A stretch of DNA of 5,723 nt from Solirubrobacteraceae bacterium (GCA_030447005.1 JAUJME010000112.1:1-5723); one strand, 5' to 3'; shown: positions 1-5,344, counted from the stretch's first letter. Numbers and translations are program-made. Notes: generated by a model not told the origin, from the sequence alone.

Positions 1-510
1 GCGCGCGAGACGGAGTCCGCGGCGCTCGAGGGCGACGCCGCGCACCTGCGCACGGACGCCTACACCTCGCTCGGCGTGCTCGTCGGCCTGATCCTGGTCA
101 AGATCACCGGCGAGACGTGGATCGACCCGGCGGTCGCCCTCGTCATCGCCGGCGCGATCGTCTTCACCGGCGTGCGCATCCTGCGGGGCTCCTGGCGCGT
201 GCTCGTCGACCAGGCGCTCCCGGACGACGAGGTCGAAGCGATCCGCAAGTCCATCGAGGTGTTCGCCGGCCGGGGCGTGCTCGGCTACCACAACCTCCGC
301 ACGCGCCGGGCCGGCGCGCGGCGCTACGTCGACCTCCACGTCCAGTTCCGCTCGGGCACGTCGCTCGAGGCCGCCCACGACATCGCCCACGCCCTCCAGG
401 ACCGCATCGGCGAGCGGCTGCGCGGCGCGGACGTCCTCATCCACCTCGAGCCCGAGGACCGGCTGCGGCCCGGGACCGAGCTGCGCGACGACGCCCCTAT
501 CGCAGGTTGA
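1..510 (+). CDS. Cation diffusion facilitator (CDF) family metal transporter, 3' part
   Basis: This is the C-terminal 169 codons of a CDF exporter; the 5' end lies outside the window. CDF proteins are homodimeric proton antiporters that move Zn2+, Fe2+ or similar ions out of the cytoplasm. In window residue numbers, the fragment opens with the family signature around the fifth membrane helix, ending in HLRTD with H15 and D19. This HxxxD half of the transport site is known from Zn/Fe-type members. Two hydrophobic helices follow (about 22-36 and 42-60), then a soluble domain of about 100 residues (70-162) containing GYHNLRTRRAG, YVDLHVQF and VLIHLEPED. That layout is typical of the cytoplasmic ferredoxin-like dimerisation domain. 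The other half of the metal site, in helix 2, is not visible, so the substrate cannot be called. The last 14 bases overlap the end of a convergent small gene. Confidence 0.93.
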   Translation, partial: ARETESAALEGDAAHLRTDAYTSLGVLVGLILVKITGETWIDPAVALVIAGAIVFTGVRILRGSWRVLVDQALPDDEVEAIRKSIEVFAGRGVLGYHNLRTRRAGARRYVDLHVQFRSGTSLEAAHDIAHALQDRIGERLRGADVLIHLEPEDRLRPGTELRDDAPIAG

Positions 511-637
511 TCGCGGCCGAGAGGGCGACGGCGAGCAGCACGAACGCATAGCCCTGATAGCCCGAGACGAGCAGCAGGACGAACGCGATCAGGCAGATCG
601 CGACGGTGACGAGCCAGGCGATGCGGGAGAGCGGCAC
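497..637 (-). CDS. Small two-helix membrane protein, 46 residues, unknown function
   Basis: A GTG start (bases 637-635 read on the minus strand) gives a 46-residue protein ending at TAG (499-497). It opens MPLSRIAWLV, and two hydrophobic segments (about residues 5-24 and 29-43) are separated by a short SGYQGY turn, so a membrane hairpin is likely. I do not recognise a family. The frame stays open far upstream, but that part translates to an Arg/Pro/Ala-rich string typical of antisense shadow. The membrane-like composition starts exactly at the GTG. No Shine-Dalgarno site is present. An AT-rich box, AATACT on this strand, ends six bases before the GTG, which would fit a leaderless message. The gene is convergent with the CDF gene (14-bp overlap) and divergent from the roadblock-like gene. 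The reading rests on composition and position only. Confidence 0.6.
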   Translation of the reverse strand: MPLSRIAWLVTVAICLIAFVLLLVSGYQGYAFVLLAVALSAAINLR

Positions 638-664
638 GCCGGGAGTATTCTCGCTGGGCCCGGA
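635..664. promoter_or_regulatory. Compact divergent promoter region between two back-to-back genes
   Basis: The 26 bp between the minus-strand GTG (637-635) and the plus-strand ATG (664) contain one AT-rich island in very GC-rich surroundings, GAGTATTCTC at 643-652. Read forward it offers a -10-like TATTCT (646-651), which would put the transcript start near 658, about 6 bases before the ATG. Read backward it offers AATACT, which would put the start at or next to the GTG. I see no convincing -35 hexamer on either side. Neither gene has a Shine-Dalgarno sequence, which agrees with very short or absent leaders. This is inferred from sequence pattern alone. Confidence 0.42.
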
Positions 665-1062
665 TGACCCCTGCCCTGACGCCCGCGCTCGCCCTCGGCT
701 ACCTGCGCGAGCTGTCGGCCGACGTGCGCGACGGCGTGGTGCTCGGAGCGCGCGGCGAGCTGCTCGCGGGCGAGCCCGCGCTCGCGCCGCCGGCGCGCGA
801 CGCGCTCGCCGCCATGGGCGCCGCCGCCGAGGCCGAGGGCCGCTGCGCGGAGGGGGCGGCGTTCGCCGCCCGCGGGCCCGACGCGGCGATCGTCCTGGTG
901 ACGGGCGCCCAGGCCCTCGACGGCCTCGTCCGCCACGACCTGCGGCTCGTGCTCGCCGACCTCGGGGCGGCCCCCGCGGAGCCGCCCGGCCCGGCGGCCG
1001 CCGTGCCCCTGGAGGTTGTGAAACGGCTCTGCTCCGCGGCGCAGCACGCTCCGGGCGGCTGA
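664..1062 (+). CDS. Small roadblock/LC7-like domain protein, probable
   Basis: This 132-residue Ala/Leu-rich soluble protein has no signal peptide or membrane helix. Residues about 10-102 have the rhythm of a roadblock/LC7 (profilin-like) domain: a first helix (ALGYLRELSADV), a short strand-turn-strand (GVVLGARGELLAG), a helix (residues 43-57), a strand pair (AAFAAR, then AAIVLVTG at 74-81) and a last helix containing LVRHDLRLVLADL. In bacteria such domains often partner small GTPases (MglB-type) or act as regulatory dimers, but no GTPase gene is visible here. A C-terminal Pro/Ala tail (103-132) looks disordered. The ATG is chosen because it is the first start after a -10-like TATTCT and the hydrophobic pattern starts there; no Shine-Dalgarno is present. 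The domain call is by eye and moderately uncertain; the coding call is firmer. Confidence 0.7.
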   Translation: MTPALTPALALGYLRELSADVRDGVVLGARGELLAGEPALAPPARDALAAMGAAAEAEGRCAEGAAFAARGPDAAIVLVTGAQALDGLVRHDLRLVLADLGAAPAEPPGPAAAVPLEVVKRLCSAAQHAPGG

Positions 1063-1190
1063 TCGAAGAGGTTTCCGCGGGCGCCAATCCGCGCAAAATG
1101 CGGGAGTTCCGCGTGCCCGGGACCGGCGGCGTCCGAGCCGGTTGTTAGCTTCGCCGCCCACGATCCACGCCGTAGAGCCAAGGAGGACCC
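1063..1190 (+). promoter_or_regulatory. Upstream region of HU: candidate -10 boxes and an inverted repeat
   Basis: This 128-bp gap feeds the HU gene. A perfect 6-bp inverted repeat, ACCGGC (1122-1127) and GCCGGT (1137-1142) around a 9-base loop, is followed at once by TTGTTAGCTT. That run contains a -10-like TTAGCT/TAGCTT (1145-1151), which would give a leader of roughly 33 bases. A second -10 candidate is CAAAAT (1094-1099), with TTTCCG 16 bases upstream. The inverted repeat covers the position expected for a -35 element, so it could be an operator. It could instead be a weak terminator for the gene upstream. None of these roles is proved by the sequence. Confidence 0.35.
1180..1186 (+). promoter_or_regulatory. 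Strong Shine-Dalgarno site of HU
   Basis: AAGGAGG lies 4 bases before the ATG at 1191 and is a near-perfect complement to the 3' end of 16S rRNA. It fixes the HU start and contrasts with pyrF, the LysM gene, the roadblock-like gene and guaB3, which lack such a site. It fits a highly expressed nucleoid protein. Confidence 0.85.
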
Positions 1191-1466
1191 ATGACGAAGT
1201 CGGACTTCATCGAGAAGGTCGCGTCGACGAGCGATCTCAGCAAGAAGGACGCGACGGCCGCCGTCGACGCCGTCATCAAGGAGCTCGAGAGCGCGCTCAA
1301 GTCGGGTGAAGAGGTCAACTTCACCGGCTTCGGCAAGTTCCACGTCGCCGAGCGCGGCGCCCGCGAGGGTCGCAACCCCCGCACGGGCGAGACCATGGAG
1401 ATCGCCGCCAGCCGCGTCCCGCGGTTCACCGCCGGCTCGGGCCTCAAGAAGGCCGTCAAGAGCTAG
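1191..1466 (+). CDS. hup: DNA-binding protein HU (histone-like, HU/IHF family)
   Basis: The product is a 91-residue protein, the classical length for bacterial HU. It acts as a dimer that bends and compacts DNA without strong sequence preference. Residues 1-45 form the helical dimerisation half (MTKSDFIEKV, then KKDATAAVDAVIKEL). The family signature follows: FTGFGKF (44-50) leads into the beta-arm, with the DNA-intercalating RNP at 61-63 in EGRNPRTGE, and VPRF (76-79) then GSGLKKAV (82-89) close the fold. It has no Lys/Ala-rich C-terminal extension of the mycobacterial HupB kind, so it is the short form. The start is fixed by a strong Shine-Dalgarno site. pyrF follows after 8 bp, so co-transcription is likely. 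Whether this is the only HU copy cannot be told here. Confidence 0.97.
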   Translation: MTKSDFIEKVASTSDLSKKDATAAVDAVIKELESALKSGEEVNFTGFGKFHVAERGAREGRNPRTGETMEIAASRVPRFTAGSGLKKAVKS

Positions 1467-1474
1467 CGCCGGTC

Positions 1475-2428
1475 ATGCCGGGCGCCGGCGAATCCGCGCC
1501 GGCGCCCATCTCGTTCGGCGATCGCCTCGCCGCCGCCGTCGCGCGGCGCGAGTCCCAGATCGTCCTCGGGCTGGACCCCGACCCCGCCCGGCTGTGGCCG
1601 GGCGGCGACGGCGGTCGGGCGGCGCCCGCCGCGAGCGCCGGCGCCGGCGCCGCCGAGGCGGCCGGCCGCGCGGTCGCCGCGCACTGCCGCGCCGTCATCG
1701 CCGCGGCGGGCCCGGCCTGCGTCGCGGTCAAGCCGCAGCTCGCGTGCTTCGAGCGCCTGGGCGCGCCGGGCTGGGCGGCGCTGGCGGAGACCGCCGAGGC
1801 CACCCGGGCGGCCGGCCTGCTGCTGCTCGCCGACGGCAAGCGCGGCGACGTGCCCGTCAGCGCCGCGGCCTACGCCCAGGCGCTCACCGGGCAGACGCCG
1901 GCGCCCGGCGGCCCCGTGGTCGGCCTGGGCGCCGACGCCCTCACCGCCAACCCGCTGCTGGGCGCCGACGCGCTCGCGCCGCTGCTCGACGGCGCGCGGG
2001 CCGCGGGCGCCGGCGTCTTCGTCCTGGTGCGGACCTCGAACCCGGGCGCCGCCGACCTGCTGGACCTCGAGCTCGCCGAGGGCGGCCCGCTGTGGGAGCG
2101 CCTCGCCCGGCTCGTCTCCCGGATGGGCGTCCCCGGGCCGCAGTCCGGCCTCGCCGACACGGGCGCCGTCACCGGCGCCACCGCGCCGCAGCACCTCGAG
2201 CGCATGCGGGAGCTGATGCCCGCGGCGCCGTTCCTGCTGCCCGGCGTCGGCGCCCAGGGCGGCGACGTCGCGGCGCTGGCGCCCGCCTTCGCCCCCGGCC
2301 GCGCGGGCGGCCTGGTCACCGCGTCGCGCTCGATCGTCAACGCGCACGAGACGGCGGGCGGGGCGCCGGGCGCGGCCGCGCGCGCGGAGGCCGAGCGCCT
2401 GCGGGAGCTCGCCTGGGTCCTCGGGTGA
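1475..2428 (+). CDS. pyrF: Orotidine 5'-phosphate decarboxylase, type 2 (PyrF)
   Basis: PyrF decarboxylates OMP to UMP, the last step of de novo pyrimidine synthesis, in the cytoplasm. The 317-residue product shows a TIM-barrel order of motifs: LGLDPD (31-36, substrate phosphoribosyl site region), VKPQLACFE (85-93), and LADGKRGD (118-125) carrying the catalytic Asp-Lys-Asp network (D120, K122, D125). Then come ALTANPLLG (155-163), VRTSNPG (185-191), FLLPGVGAQGGD (253-264; phosphate-gripping loop) and ASRSI (283-287). The wording is that of the longer type 2 family found in mycobacteria, not the short E. coli-like type. An Ala/Gly-rich segment at about 42-66 looks like a flexible insertion. 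The ATG lies 8 bases after the HU stop without a Shine-Dalgarno site, so translation may depend on reinitiation or coupling. Start choice is moderately sure. Confidence 0.95.
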   Translation: MPGAGESAPAPISFGDRLAAAVARRESQIVLGLDPDPARLWPGGDGGRAAPAASAGAGAAEAAGRAVAAHCRAVIAAAGPACVAVKPQLACFERLGAPGWAALAETAEATRAAGLLLLADGKRGDVPVSAAAYAQALTGQTPAPGGPVVGLGADALTANPLLGADALAPLLDGARAAGAGVFVLVRTSNPGAADLLDLELAEGGPLWERLARLVSRMGVPGPQSGLADTGAVTGATAPQHLERMRELMPAAPFLLPGVGAQGGDVAALAPAFAPGRAGGLVTASRSIVNAHETAGGAPGAAARAEAERLRELAWVLG

Positions 2429-2445
2429 GCCGCTCGGCCCGCGAG

Positions 2446-2459
2446 TATCATCCGTCGCG
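2446..2459 (+). promoter_or_regulatory. -10-like box TATCAT just before the LysM gene (near-leaderless start)
   Basis: TATCAT (2446-2451) stands 8 bases before the ATG at 2460, in an otherwise GC-rich 31-bp gap. A sigma-70-type start about 7 bases after the hexamer would fall near 2458, two bases before the ATG. There is no Shine-Dalgarno sequence. The flanking GAGTAT matches the box in front of the roadblock-like gene (GAGTAT at 643-648). No clear -35 element is visible; its expected place overlaps the pyrF stop. Confidence 0.5.
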
Positions 2460-2786
2460 ATGACCCGTCGCACCCCCGCGCGGCTGCTGGCGCCGCTCGC
2501 GCTGGTCGCGGTCGCCGTGGCCCTCATCGCCGTCGTGTCCGGTGGCTCCCTGGGCGGCGCCGGGAGCTCCGGCGCGCCGACCTCCGCCGAGCAGGCGAAC
2601 CCACAGGCGACGCCCGCCGCCGGCGAGCCGACGCCGCGCACGCGCCGCACCTACACCGTGCGCCCGGGCGACACCCCCTCGGGCATCGCGGAGAAGACCG
2701 GCGTCCCGGTCGAGCGGCTGCTCGAGCTCAACCCCGACGTGGACGCCCAGTCCCTCCAGACGGGCGCGAAGCTCAAGCTGCGGTGA
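2460..2786 (+). CDS. Membrane-anchored or secreted LysM-domain protein, 108 residues
   Basis: LysM domains bind the N-acetylglucosamine backbone of peptidoglycan, so this product should sit at the outer face of the membrane, attached to the wall. The N-terminus has basic residues (MTRRTPAR), then one hydrophobic helix (about 9-27). I see no lipobox Cys and no obvious AXA cleavage site, so an uncleaved anchor is more likely than full secretion. A Ser/Ala/Pro/Thr-rich linker (28-62) precedes a single LysM domain (about 63-108): YTVRPGDTPSGIAEKTGV, then LLELNPDVD and ending LQTGAKLKLR. No catalytic domain is attached. The TGA stop overlaps the GTG of the next gene in a GTGA quartet, so the carboxypeptidase is probably translated by coupling. 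The two may act together on the same cell-wall site. Confidence 0.9.
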   Translation: MTRRTPARLLAPLALVAVAVALIAVVSGGSLGGAGSSGAPTSAEQANPQATPAAGEPTPRTRRTYTVRPGDTPSGIAEKTGVPVERLLELNPDVDAQSLQTGAKLKLR

Positions 2787-4018
2787 GGCGCACCGGGTCC
2801 ATCCCGGCGGCGCTGCTCGTGCTCGCCGCCACGCTGCTCTGCGCCACCGCCGGCCCCGCCTCCGCTGCGGACCCACCCGACGTCTCGGCGCCGAGCGCCA
2901 TCGTGGTCGAGATCTCCACGGGCGATGTCGCCTTCGAGCGCCGCGCCGACGCCCGGCGCCCCATCGCCTCGGTGACCAAGCTGATGACCGCCCTGCTCAC
3001 CCTCGAGGGGCGCAGGCTGTCCGACACCGTGACGGCGACGCGCTACGCCGCCTCCGCGATCGAGAGCCAGATCCGCCTGACCGCGGGGGAGGAGCTGACC
3101 GTCGCCGACATGCTGCGCGGGCTGCTGCTGGCCTCGGCCAACGACGCCGCGGCGGCCCTGGCCGCCGACGTCGGCGGCTCGCGCCCGGCGTTCGTGCGGG
3201 CGATGAACCGGCGGGCGCGCGAGCTCGGCCTGCGCAACACGCGCTTCGTCGATCCGATCGGCATCGGCGCGGGCAACCGCTCGAGCGCCCGCGATCTCGT
3301 CGGCCTCGCCCTCCAGCTGCGGCGCTTCTCCTTCGCCCGGCGCACCGTCGACCGCGCCGGCGCGACGCTCGAGTCGGGCAACCGCACGAGGACGATCTCC
3401 AACCGCAACACGCTCGTGCGCGCCGTCCCCTGGATGAGCGGCGTCAAGACGGGCCACACCGCGCGCGCCGGCTACGTGCTGGTCGGCTCGGCGACGCGCC
3501 GCGGCATCACGCTGGTCTCCGTCGTCCTCGGGACGCCGAGCGAGGCCGCCCGCAACGCCGACACGCTCGCGCTCCTGCGCTACGGCTTCTCGCAGTACTC
3601 CCGCCGGCTCGCGGTCCGCCGCGGCACCGTGCTCGCGCGCGCGCCGATCGACTTCCGGCGGGGCGCCGAGCTCGACCTGGTCGCCGAGCGCACCGTTCGC
3701 CGCGTCGTCCGCCGGGGCCAGCGCCTGGGGATCCGCGTGACGAGCGCGGCGCGCGAGGTCTCCGGTCCCATCCGCAAGGGGCAGCGCCTCGGCAGCGCCG
3801 ACGTGCTCGTCGGGGCCGAGCGCGTGGGCACGGTGGCACTGGTCGCCGCGGGCCCCGTGCCCGCCGCCAGCACGGCGCAGAAGACGAAGGACTACATCAC
3901 CCGACCGCTGGGCTTCGTCTTGGCGCTGATCGCGGTGAGCGGTAGCGTTGGGCTCGTGGCGCGCCGCAGGTCGTTCGGGAACCGCCGCCGTCCCCGCCGG
4001 AGGGCGGAGGCGACGTGA
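2783..4018 (+). CDS. D-alanyl-D-alanine carboxypeptidase (DacA/PBP5-like, peptidase S11)
   Basis: Enzymes of this family remove the terminal D-Ala from peptidoglycan pentapeptides outside the membrane and so limit cross-linking. The 411-residue product has a signal peptide (hydrophobic 8-22, PASA then AD suggesting cleavage near 28/29). All three penicillin-fold motifs are present: SVTK (63-66; nucleophile S63, K66), SAN (118-120) and KTG (222-224, in GVKTGHTARAG). RSSARDL (166-172) matches the conserved loop of the family. Residues about 275-365 form a beta-rich C-terminal part. A true membrane helix (about 376-393) and an Arg-rich tail (394-411) then end the protein, unlike the amphipathic anchor of E. 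coli PBP5. The GTG start overlaps the LysM stop and the TGA overlaps the kinase GTG. No Shine-Dalgarno precedes it. DacA, DacF or DacB-type naming cannot be decided. Confidence 0.94.
   Translation: MRRTGSIPAALLVLAATLLCATAGPASAADPPDVSAPSAIVVEISTGDVAFERRADARRPIASVTKLMTALLTLEGRRLSDTVTATRYAASAIESQIRLTAGEELTVADMLRGLLLASANDAAAALAADVGGSRPAFVRAMNRRARELGLRNTRFVDPIGIGAGNRSSARDLVGLALQLRRFSFARRTVDRAGATLESGNRTRTISNRNTLVRAVPWMSGVKTGHTARAGYVLVGSATRRGITLVSVVLGTPSEAARNADTLALLRYGFSQYSRRLAVRRGTVLARAPIDFRRGAELDLVAERTVRRVVRRGQRLGIRVTSAAREVSGPIRKGQRLGSADVLVGAERVGTVALVAAGPVPAASTAQKTKDYITRPLGFVLALIAVSGSVGLVARRRSFGNRRRPRRRAEAT
3920..3956 (+). promoter_or_regulatory. Possible internal promoter inside the carboxypeptidase 3' end
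   Basis: TTGGCG (3920-3925) and TAGCGT (3943-3948) are separated by exactly 17 bases, the optimal sigma-70 spacing, and the kinase GTG lies 67 bases after the second hexamer. Such a promoter could make the sugar kinase independent of the envelope genes. An in-frame GTG at 3956 also sits one base past the predicted start. The region codes for the C-terminal membrane helix, so chance resemblance is quite possible. Confidence 0.3.
3999..4010 (+). promoter_or_regulatory. Double Shine-Dalgarno site of the sugar kinase
   Basis: GGAGGG (3999-4004) and GGAGG (4006-4010) stand in tandem, the second ending 4 bases before the GTG at 4015. They support that GTG as the start. They lie inside the Arg-rich tail codons of the upstream gene, so one sequence serves as both code and ribosome-binding site. 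Confidence 0.75.
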
Positions 4019-5010
4019 TCATCACCGTCACCCTCAACACCGCGGTCGACAAGACGCTCGCGGTGCCGAACTTCCGCCTCGGGCGCCGCCACCGTACGGT
4101 CGAGCAGACCACCATGCCGGGCGGCAAGGGCGTCAACGTCGCGCGGGTGCTCAAGACGCTCGGCCAGCCCGTGATCGCCACGGGGCTCGCGGGCGGCGCG
4201 ACCGGCACGCGGATCGTCGAGCAGCTCACCCAGCTCTCCGTGCTCTCGGACTTCGTGCGCATCCGCGAGGAGTCGCGCACGAACACCGCGGTGATCGACC
4301 CGACGACGGGCGAGCAGACGGAGATCAACGAGCGTGGCCCGGCGGTCTCCGAGGGCGAGGTCGAGATGTTCGTCGACAAGCTCCTCTACCTGGCGCAGGG
4401 CGCGTCGCTCTGCGTCTTCGCCGGCTCGCTGCCGCGCCAGGTCGACACGGACGTCTACGCGCGGCTGATCCCCGAGCTGCGCCGCCTGGGCGTCGAGACG
4501 GTCGTCGACACGGACGGCGACCCGCTGCGCCGGGCCGTCCGCGCCGAGCCCGACGTCATCTCGCCCAACGTCCTCGAGGCCGAGGAGCTCGTCGGCCACG
4601 AGTTCAACGACGACGAGGACCAGGCGATCGCGGTGCGCGAGATGGTCGAGCTGGGCGCGCGCGAGGCGATCATGACCGCCGGCGACGGCTGCTACGCGCT
4701 GATGGCTCCGGAGGACCGCCCGCAGGGGCCCGTCCCCGCGGCGGGCCACGCCGAGCCCGTCCTCTACCGGGTCCGCGGGCCGGCGCTCGAGCCGCGCTCG
4801 ACGGTCGGCTCGGGGGACGCGTTCCTGGCGGGGTTCGTCGCCGCCCGCTACCTCGGGCGCCCCGTCGCGGAGTCCCTGGCCTACGGGGTCGCGGTCGGCG
4901 CCGAGTCCACCCAGCACCTCGGCGCGGGGATCGTCGATCCCGGCCGCGTCGAGCGCATCCTCGACGAGGTCAGCGTGGAGCGGCCGGTGCTGCGCGCCGA
5001 GGTGGGCTAG
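4015..5010 (+). CDS. PfkB-family sugar-phosphate kinase, 1-phosphofructokinase (FruK/LacC) branch
   Basis: This cytoplasmic kinase of 331 residues should phosphorylate a sugar monophosphate with ATP, most likely fructose 1-phosphate or a related hexose phosphate. Motifs in order: ITVTLNTAVDKT (3-13; the usual text is LNPALD), PGGKGVNVARVLKTLG (35-50; PfkB signature 1), FAGSLP (135-140), SPNVLEAEEL (183-192), TAGDGCYAL (221-229), and GSGDAFLAGF (265-274; signature 2, with catalytic base D268 and the anion hole). GAES near 296 and HLGAGI (301-306) close the nucleotide site. An extra stretch at about 231-258 (Pro/Gly-rich) sits between the ATP-binding segment and GSGD. The gene overlaps the carboxypeptidase stop by GTGA. 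No PTS transporter or fructose regulator is seen next to it, so the substrate cannot be fixed between FruK, LacC-like and 6-phosphofructokinase 2-like activity. Confidence 0.9.
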   Translation: MIITVTLNTAVDKTLAVPNFRLGRRHRTVEQTTMPGGKGVNVARVLKTLGQPVIATGLAGGATGTRIVEQLTQLSVLSDFVRIREESRTNTAVIDPTTGEQTEINERGPAVSEGEVEMFVDKLLYLAQGASLCVFAGSLPRQVDTDVYARLIPELRRLGVETVVDTDGDPLRRAVRAEPDVISPNVLEAEELVGHEFNDDEDQAIAVREMVELGAREAIMTAGDGCYALMAPEDRPQGPVPAAGHAEPVLYRVRGPALEPRSTVGSGDAFLAGFVAARYLGRPVAESLAYGVAVGAESTQHLGAGIVDPGRVERILDEVSVERPVLRAEVG

Positions 5011-5015
5011 CGGCT

Positions 5016-5036
5016 GTCGGGAGAGTGGCGCCCGAC
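5016..5036 (+). terminator. Hairpin just after the kinase stop, no T-tract
   Basis: GTCGGG (5016-5021) pairs perfectly with CCCGAC (5031-5036) around a 9-base loop, beginning 6 bases after the TAG of the kinase gene. There is no run of T after it. Its position suits an mRNA 3'-end structure; U-less hairpins are discussed as terminators or RNA stabilisers in high-GC bacteria. Confidence 0.35.
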
Positions 5037-5070
5037 CCGTAGACGAGCGCGAGTGAGAACGGCAACGGCC

Positions 5071-5101
5071 GCTGGTGAAGGCTGACCCTCTCCTCACCAG
5101 C
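5071..5101 (+). repeat. 8-bp inverted repeat (hairpin)
   Basis: GCTGGTGA (5071-5078) and TCACCAGC (5094-5101) are perfect inverse complements around a 15-base pyrimidine-rich loop. No T-run follows. It could be an RNA stem in a leader or ncRNA, or a DNA operator; the sequence does not say which. Confidence 0.55.
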
Positions 5102-5128
5102 CGCAGTAGGCGACGCCCCGATAGGTGG

Positions 5129-5159
5129 CTCGGCACCGTGGGATCCGTGGCGGTGCGAG
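5129..5159 (+). repeat. 9-bp inverted repeat with one bulge
   Basis: CTC-G-GCACCG (5129-5138) pairs with CGGTGC-GAG (5151-5159), leaving G5132 bulged and a 12-base loop that contains GGATCC. It is a stable stem if transcribed. It is not followed by T's, so it is not a terminator. Confidence 0.5.
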
Positions 5160-5220
5160 TCGGCGCAGTGTCCTGGGCCGCGTCGGGCGCTGCGGACGAT
5201 TCGACAGGCTCCGCGAGCCC

Positions 5221-5248
5221 CCGGCCGTTCGCCTCCGCGGCCGGTTTT
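5221..5248 (+). terminator. Probable intrinsic terminator
   Basis: CCGGCCG (5221-5227) and CGGCCGG (5238-5244) form a 7-bp all-GC stem with a 10-base loop, followed directly by TTTT (5245-5248). A smaller stem GGCTC/GAGCC (5207-5219) lies just before it. It could end the kinase transcript or an RNA encoded between 5037 and 5220. Confidence 0.55.
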
Positions 5249-5262
5249 CCTGCCGGACCCGG

Positions 5263-5281
5263 TGCTAGCCTCCGCTGGGTG
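5263..5281 (+). promoter_or_regulatory. Possible extended -10 promoter (TGCTAGCCT) between two terminators
   Basis: TGC followed by TAGCCT (hexamer 5266-5271) resembles an extended -10 element. The predicted start near 5278 would be one base before a GTG (5279) that opens a 34-codon frame, and about 41 bases before the next terminator stem. No good -35 is visible; its place is taken by the T-run of the preceding terminator. Confidence 0.3.
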
Positions 5282-5318
5282 CTTCCGGCCCCACGCGAGC
5301 GCACCCGCTGGCCCCTCG

Positions 5319-5344
5319 GACCCCGTCTTCGCACGGGGTCTTTT
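5319..5344 (+). terminator. Intrinsic terminator immediately upstream of guaB3
   Basis: GACCCCGT (5319-5326) and ACGGGGTC (5333-5340) form a perfect 8-bp stem around CTTCGC, followed by TTTT (5341-5344). It is the clearest terminator in the window and ends 28 bases before the guaB3 ATG. Transcription entering from the left should mostly stop here, or be conditionally allowed through if this is an attenuator. Confidence 0.75.

Noticed and set aside
1660..1710. GCCGGC/GCGCC-rich short repeats inside pyrF
   Set aside because: They are low-complexity Ala/Gly codons in a GC-rich gene, not a true repeat array or CRISPR.
1463..2650. 395-residue minus-strand frame over pyrF and the LysM gene
   Set aside because: It is antisense to PyrF with all catalytic motifs intact on the plus strand, and its own product is a Gly/Arg/Ala string without recognisable structure.
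2542..3945. 467-residue plus-strand frame over the LysM and carboxypeptidase genes
   Set aside because: It is an Arg/Pro/Ala-rich frame-shifted shadow of two genes with clear family motifs in another frame.
5196..5212. TTCGA as a possible tRNA T-loop
   Set aside because: The flanking five bases on each side do not pair, and no anticodon or acceptor stem can be drawn on either strand.
5196..5220. GATTCGACAGG, resembling the conserved 5' segment of tmRNA
   Set aside because: There is too little room before guaB3 for a tmRNA, and no tag reading frame or matching tRNA-like 3' half is present.
5277..5310. GAGCGCACC, reminiscent of a conserved RNase P RNA segment
   Set aside because: The diagnostic GAGGAAAGTCC and GTAAGAG-type boxes are missing and the region is too short between terminators.
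3892..5334. 480-residue open frame on the minus strand antisense to the kinase
   Set aside because: Its Arg/Asp/His/Leu-rich text with no domain is the usual antisense shadow of a high-GC gene; the plus strand carries the clear PfkB motifs.
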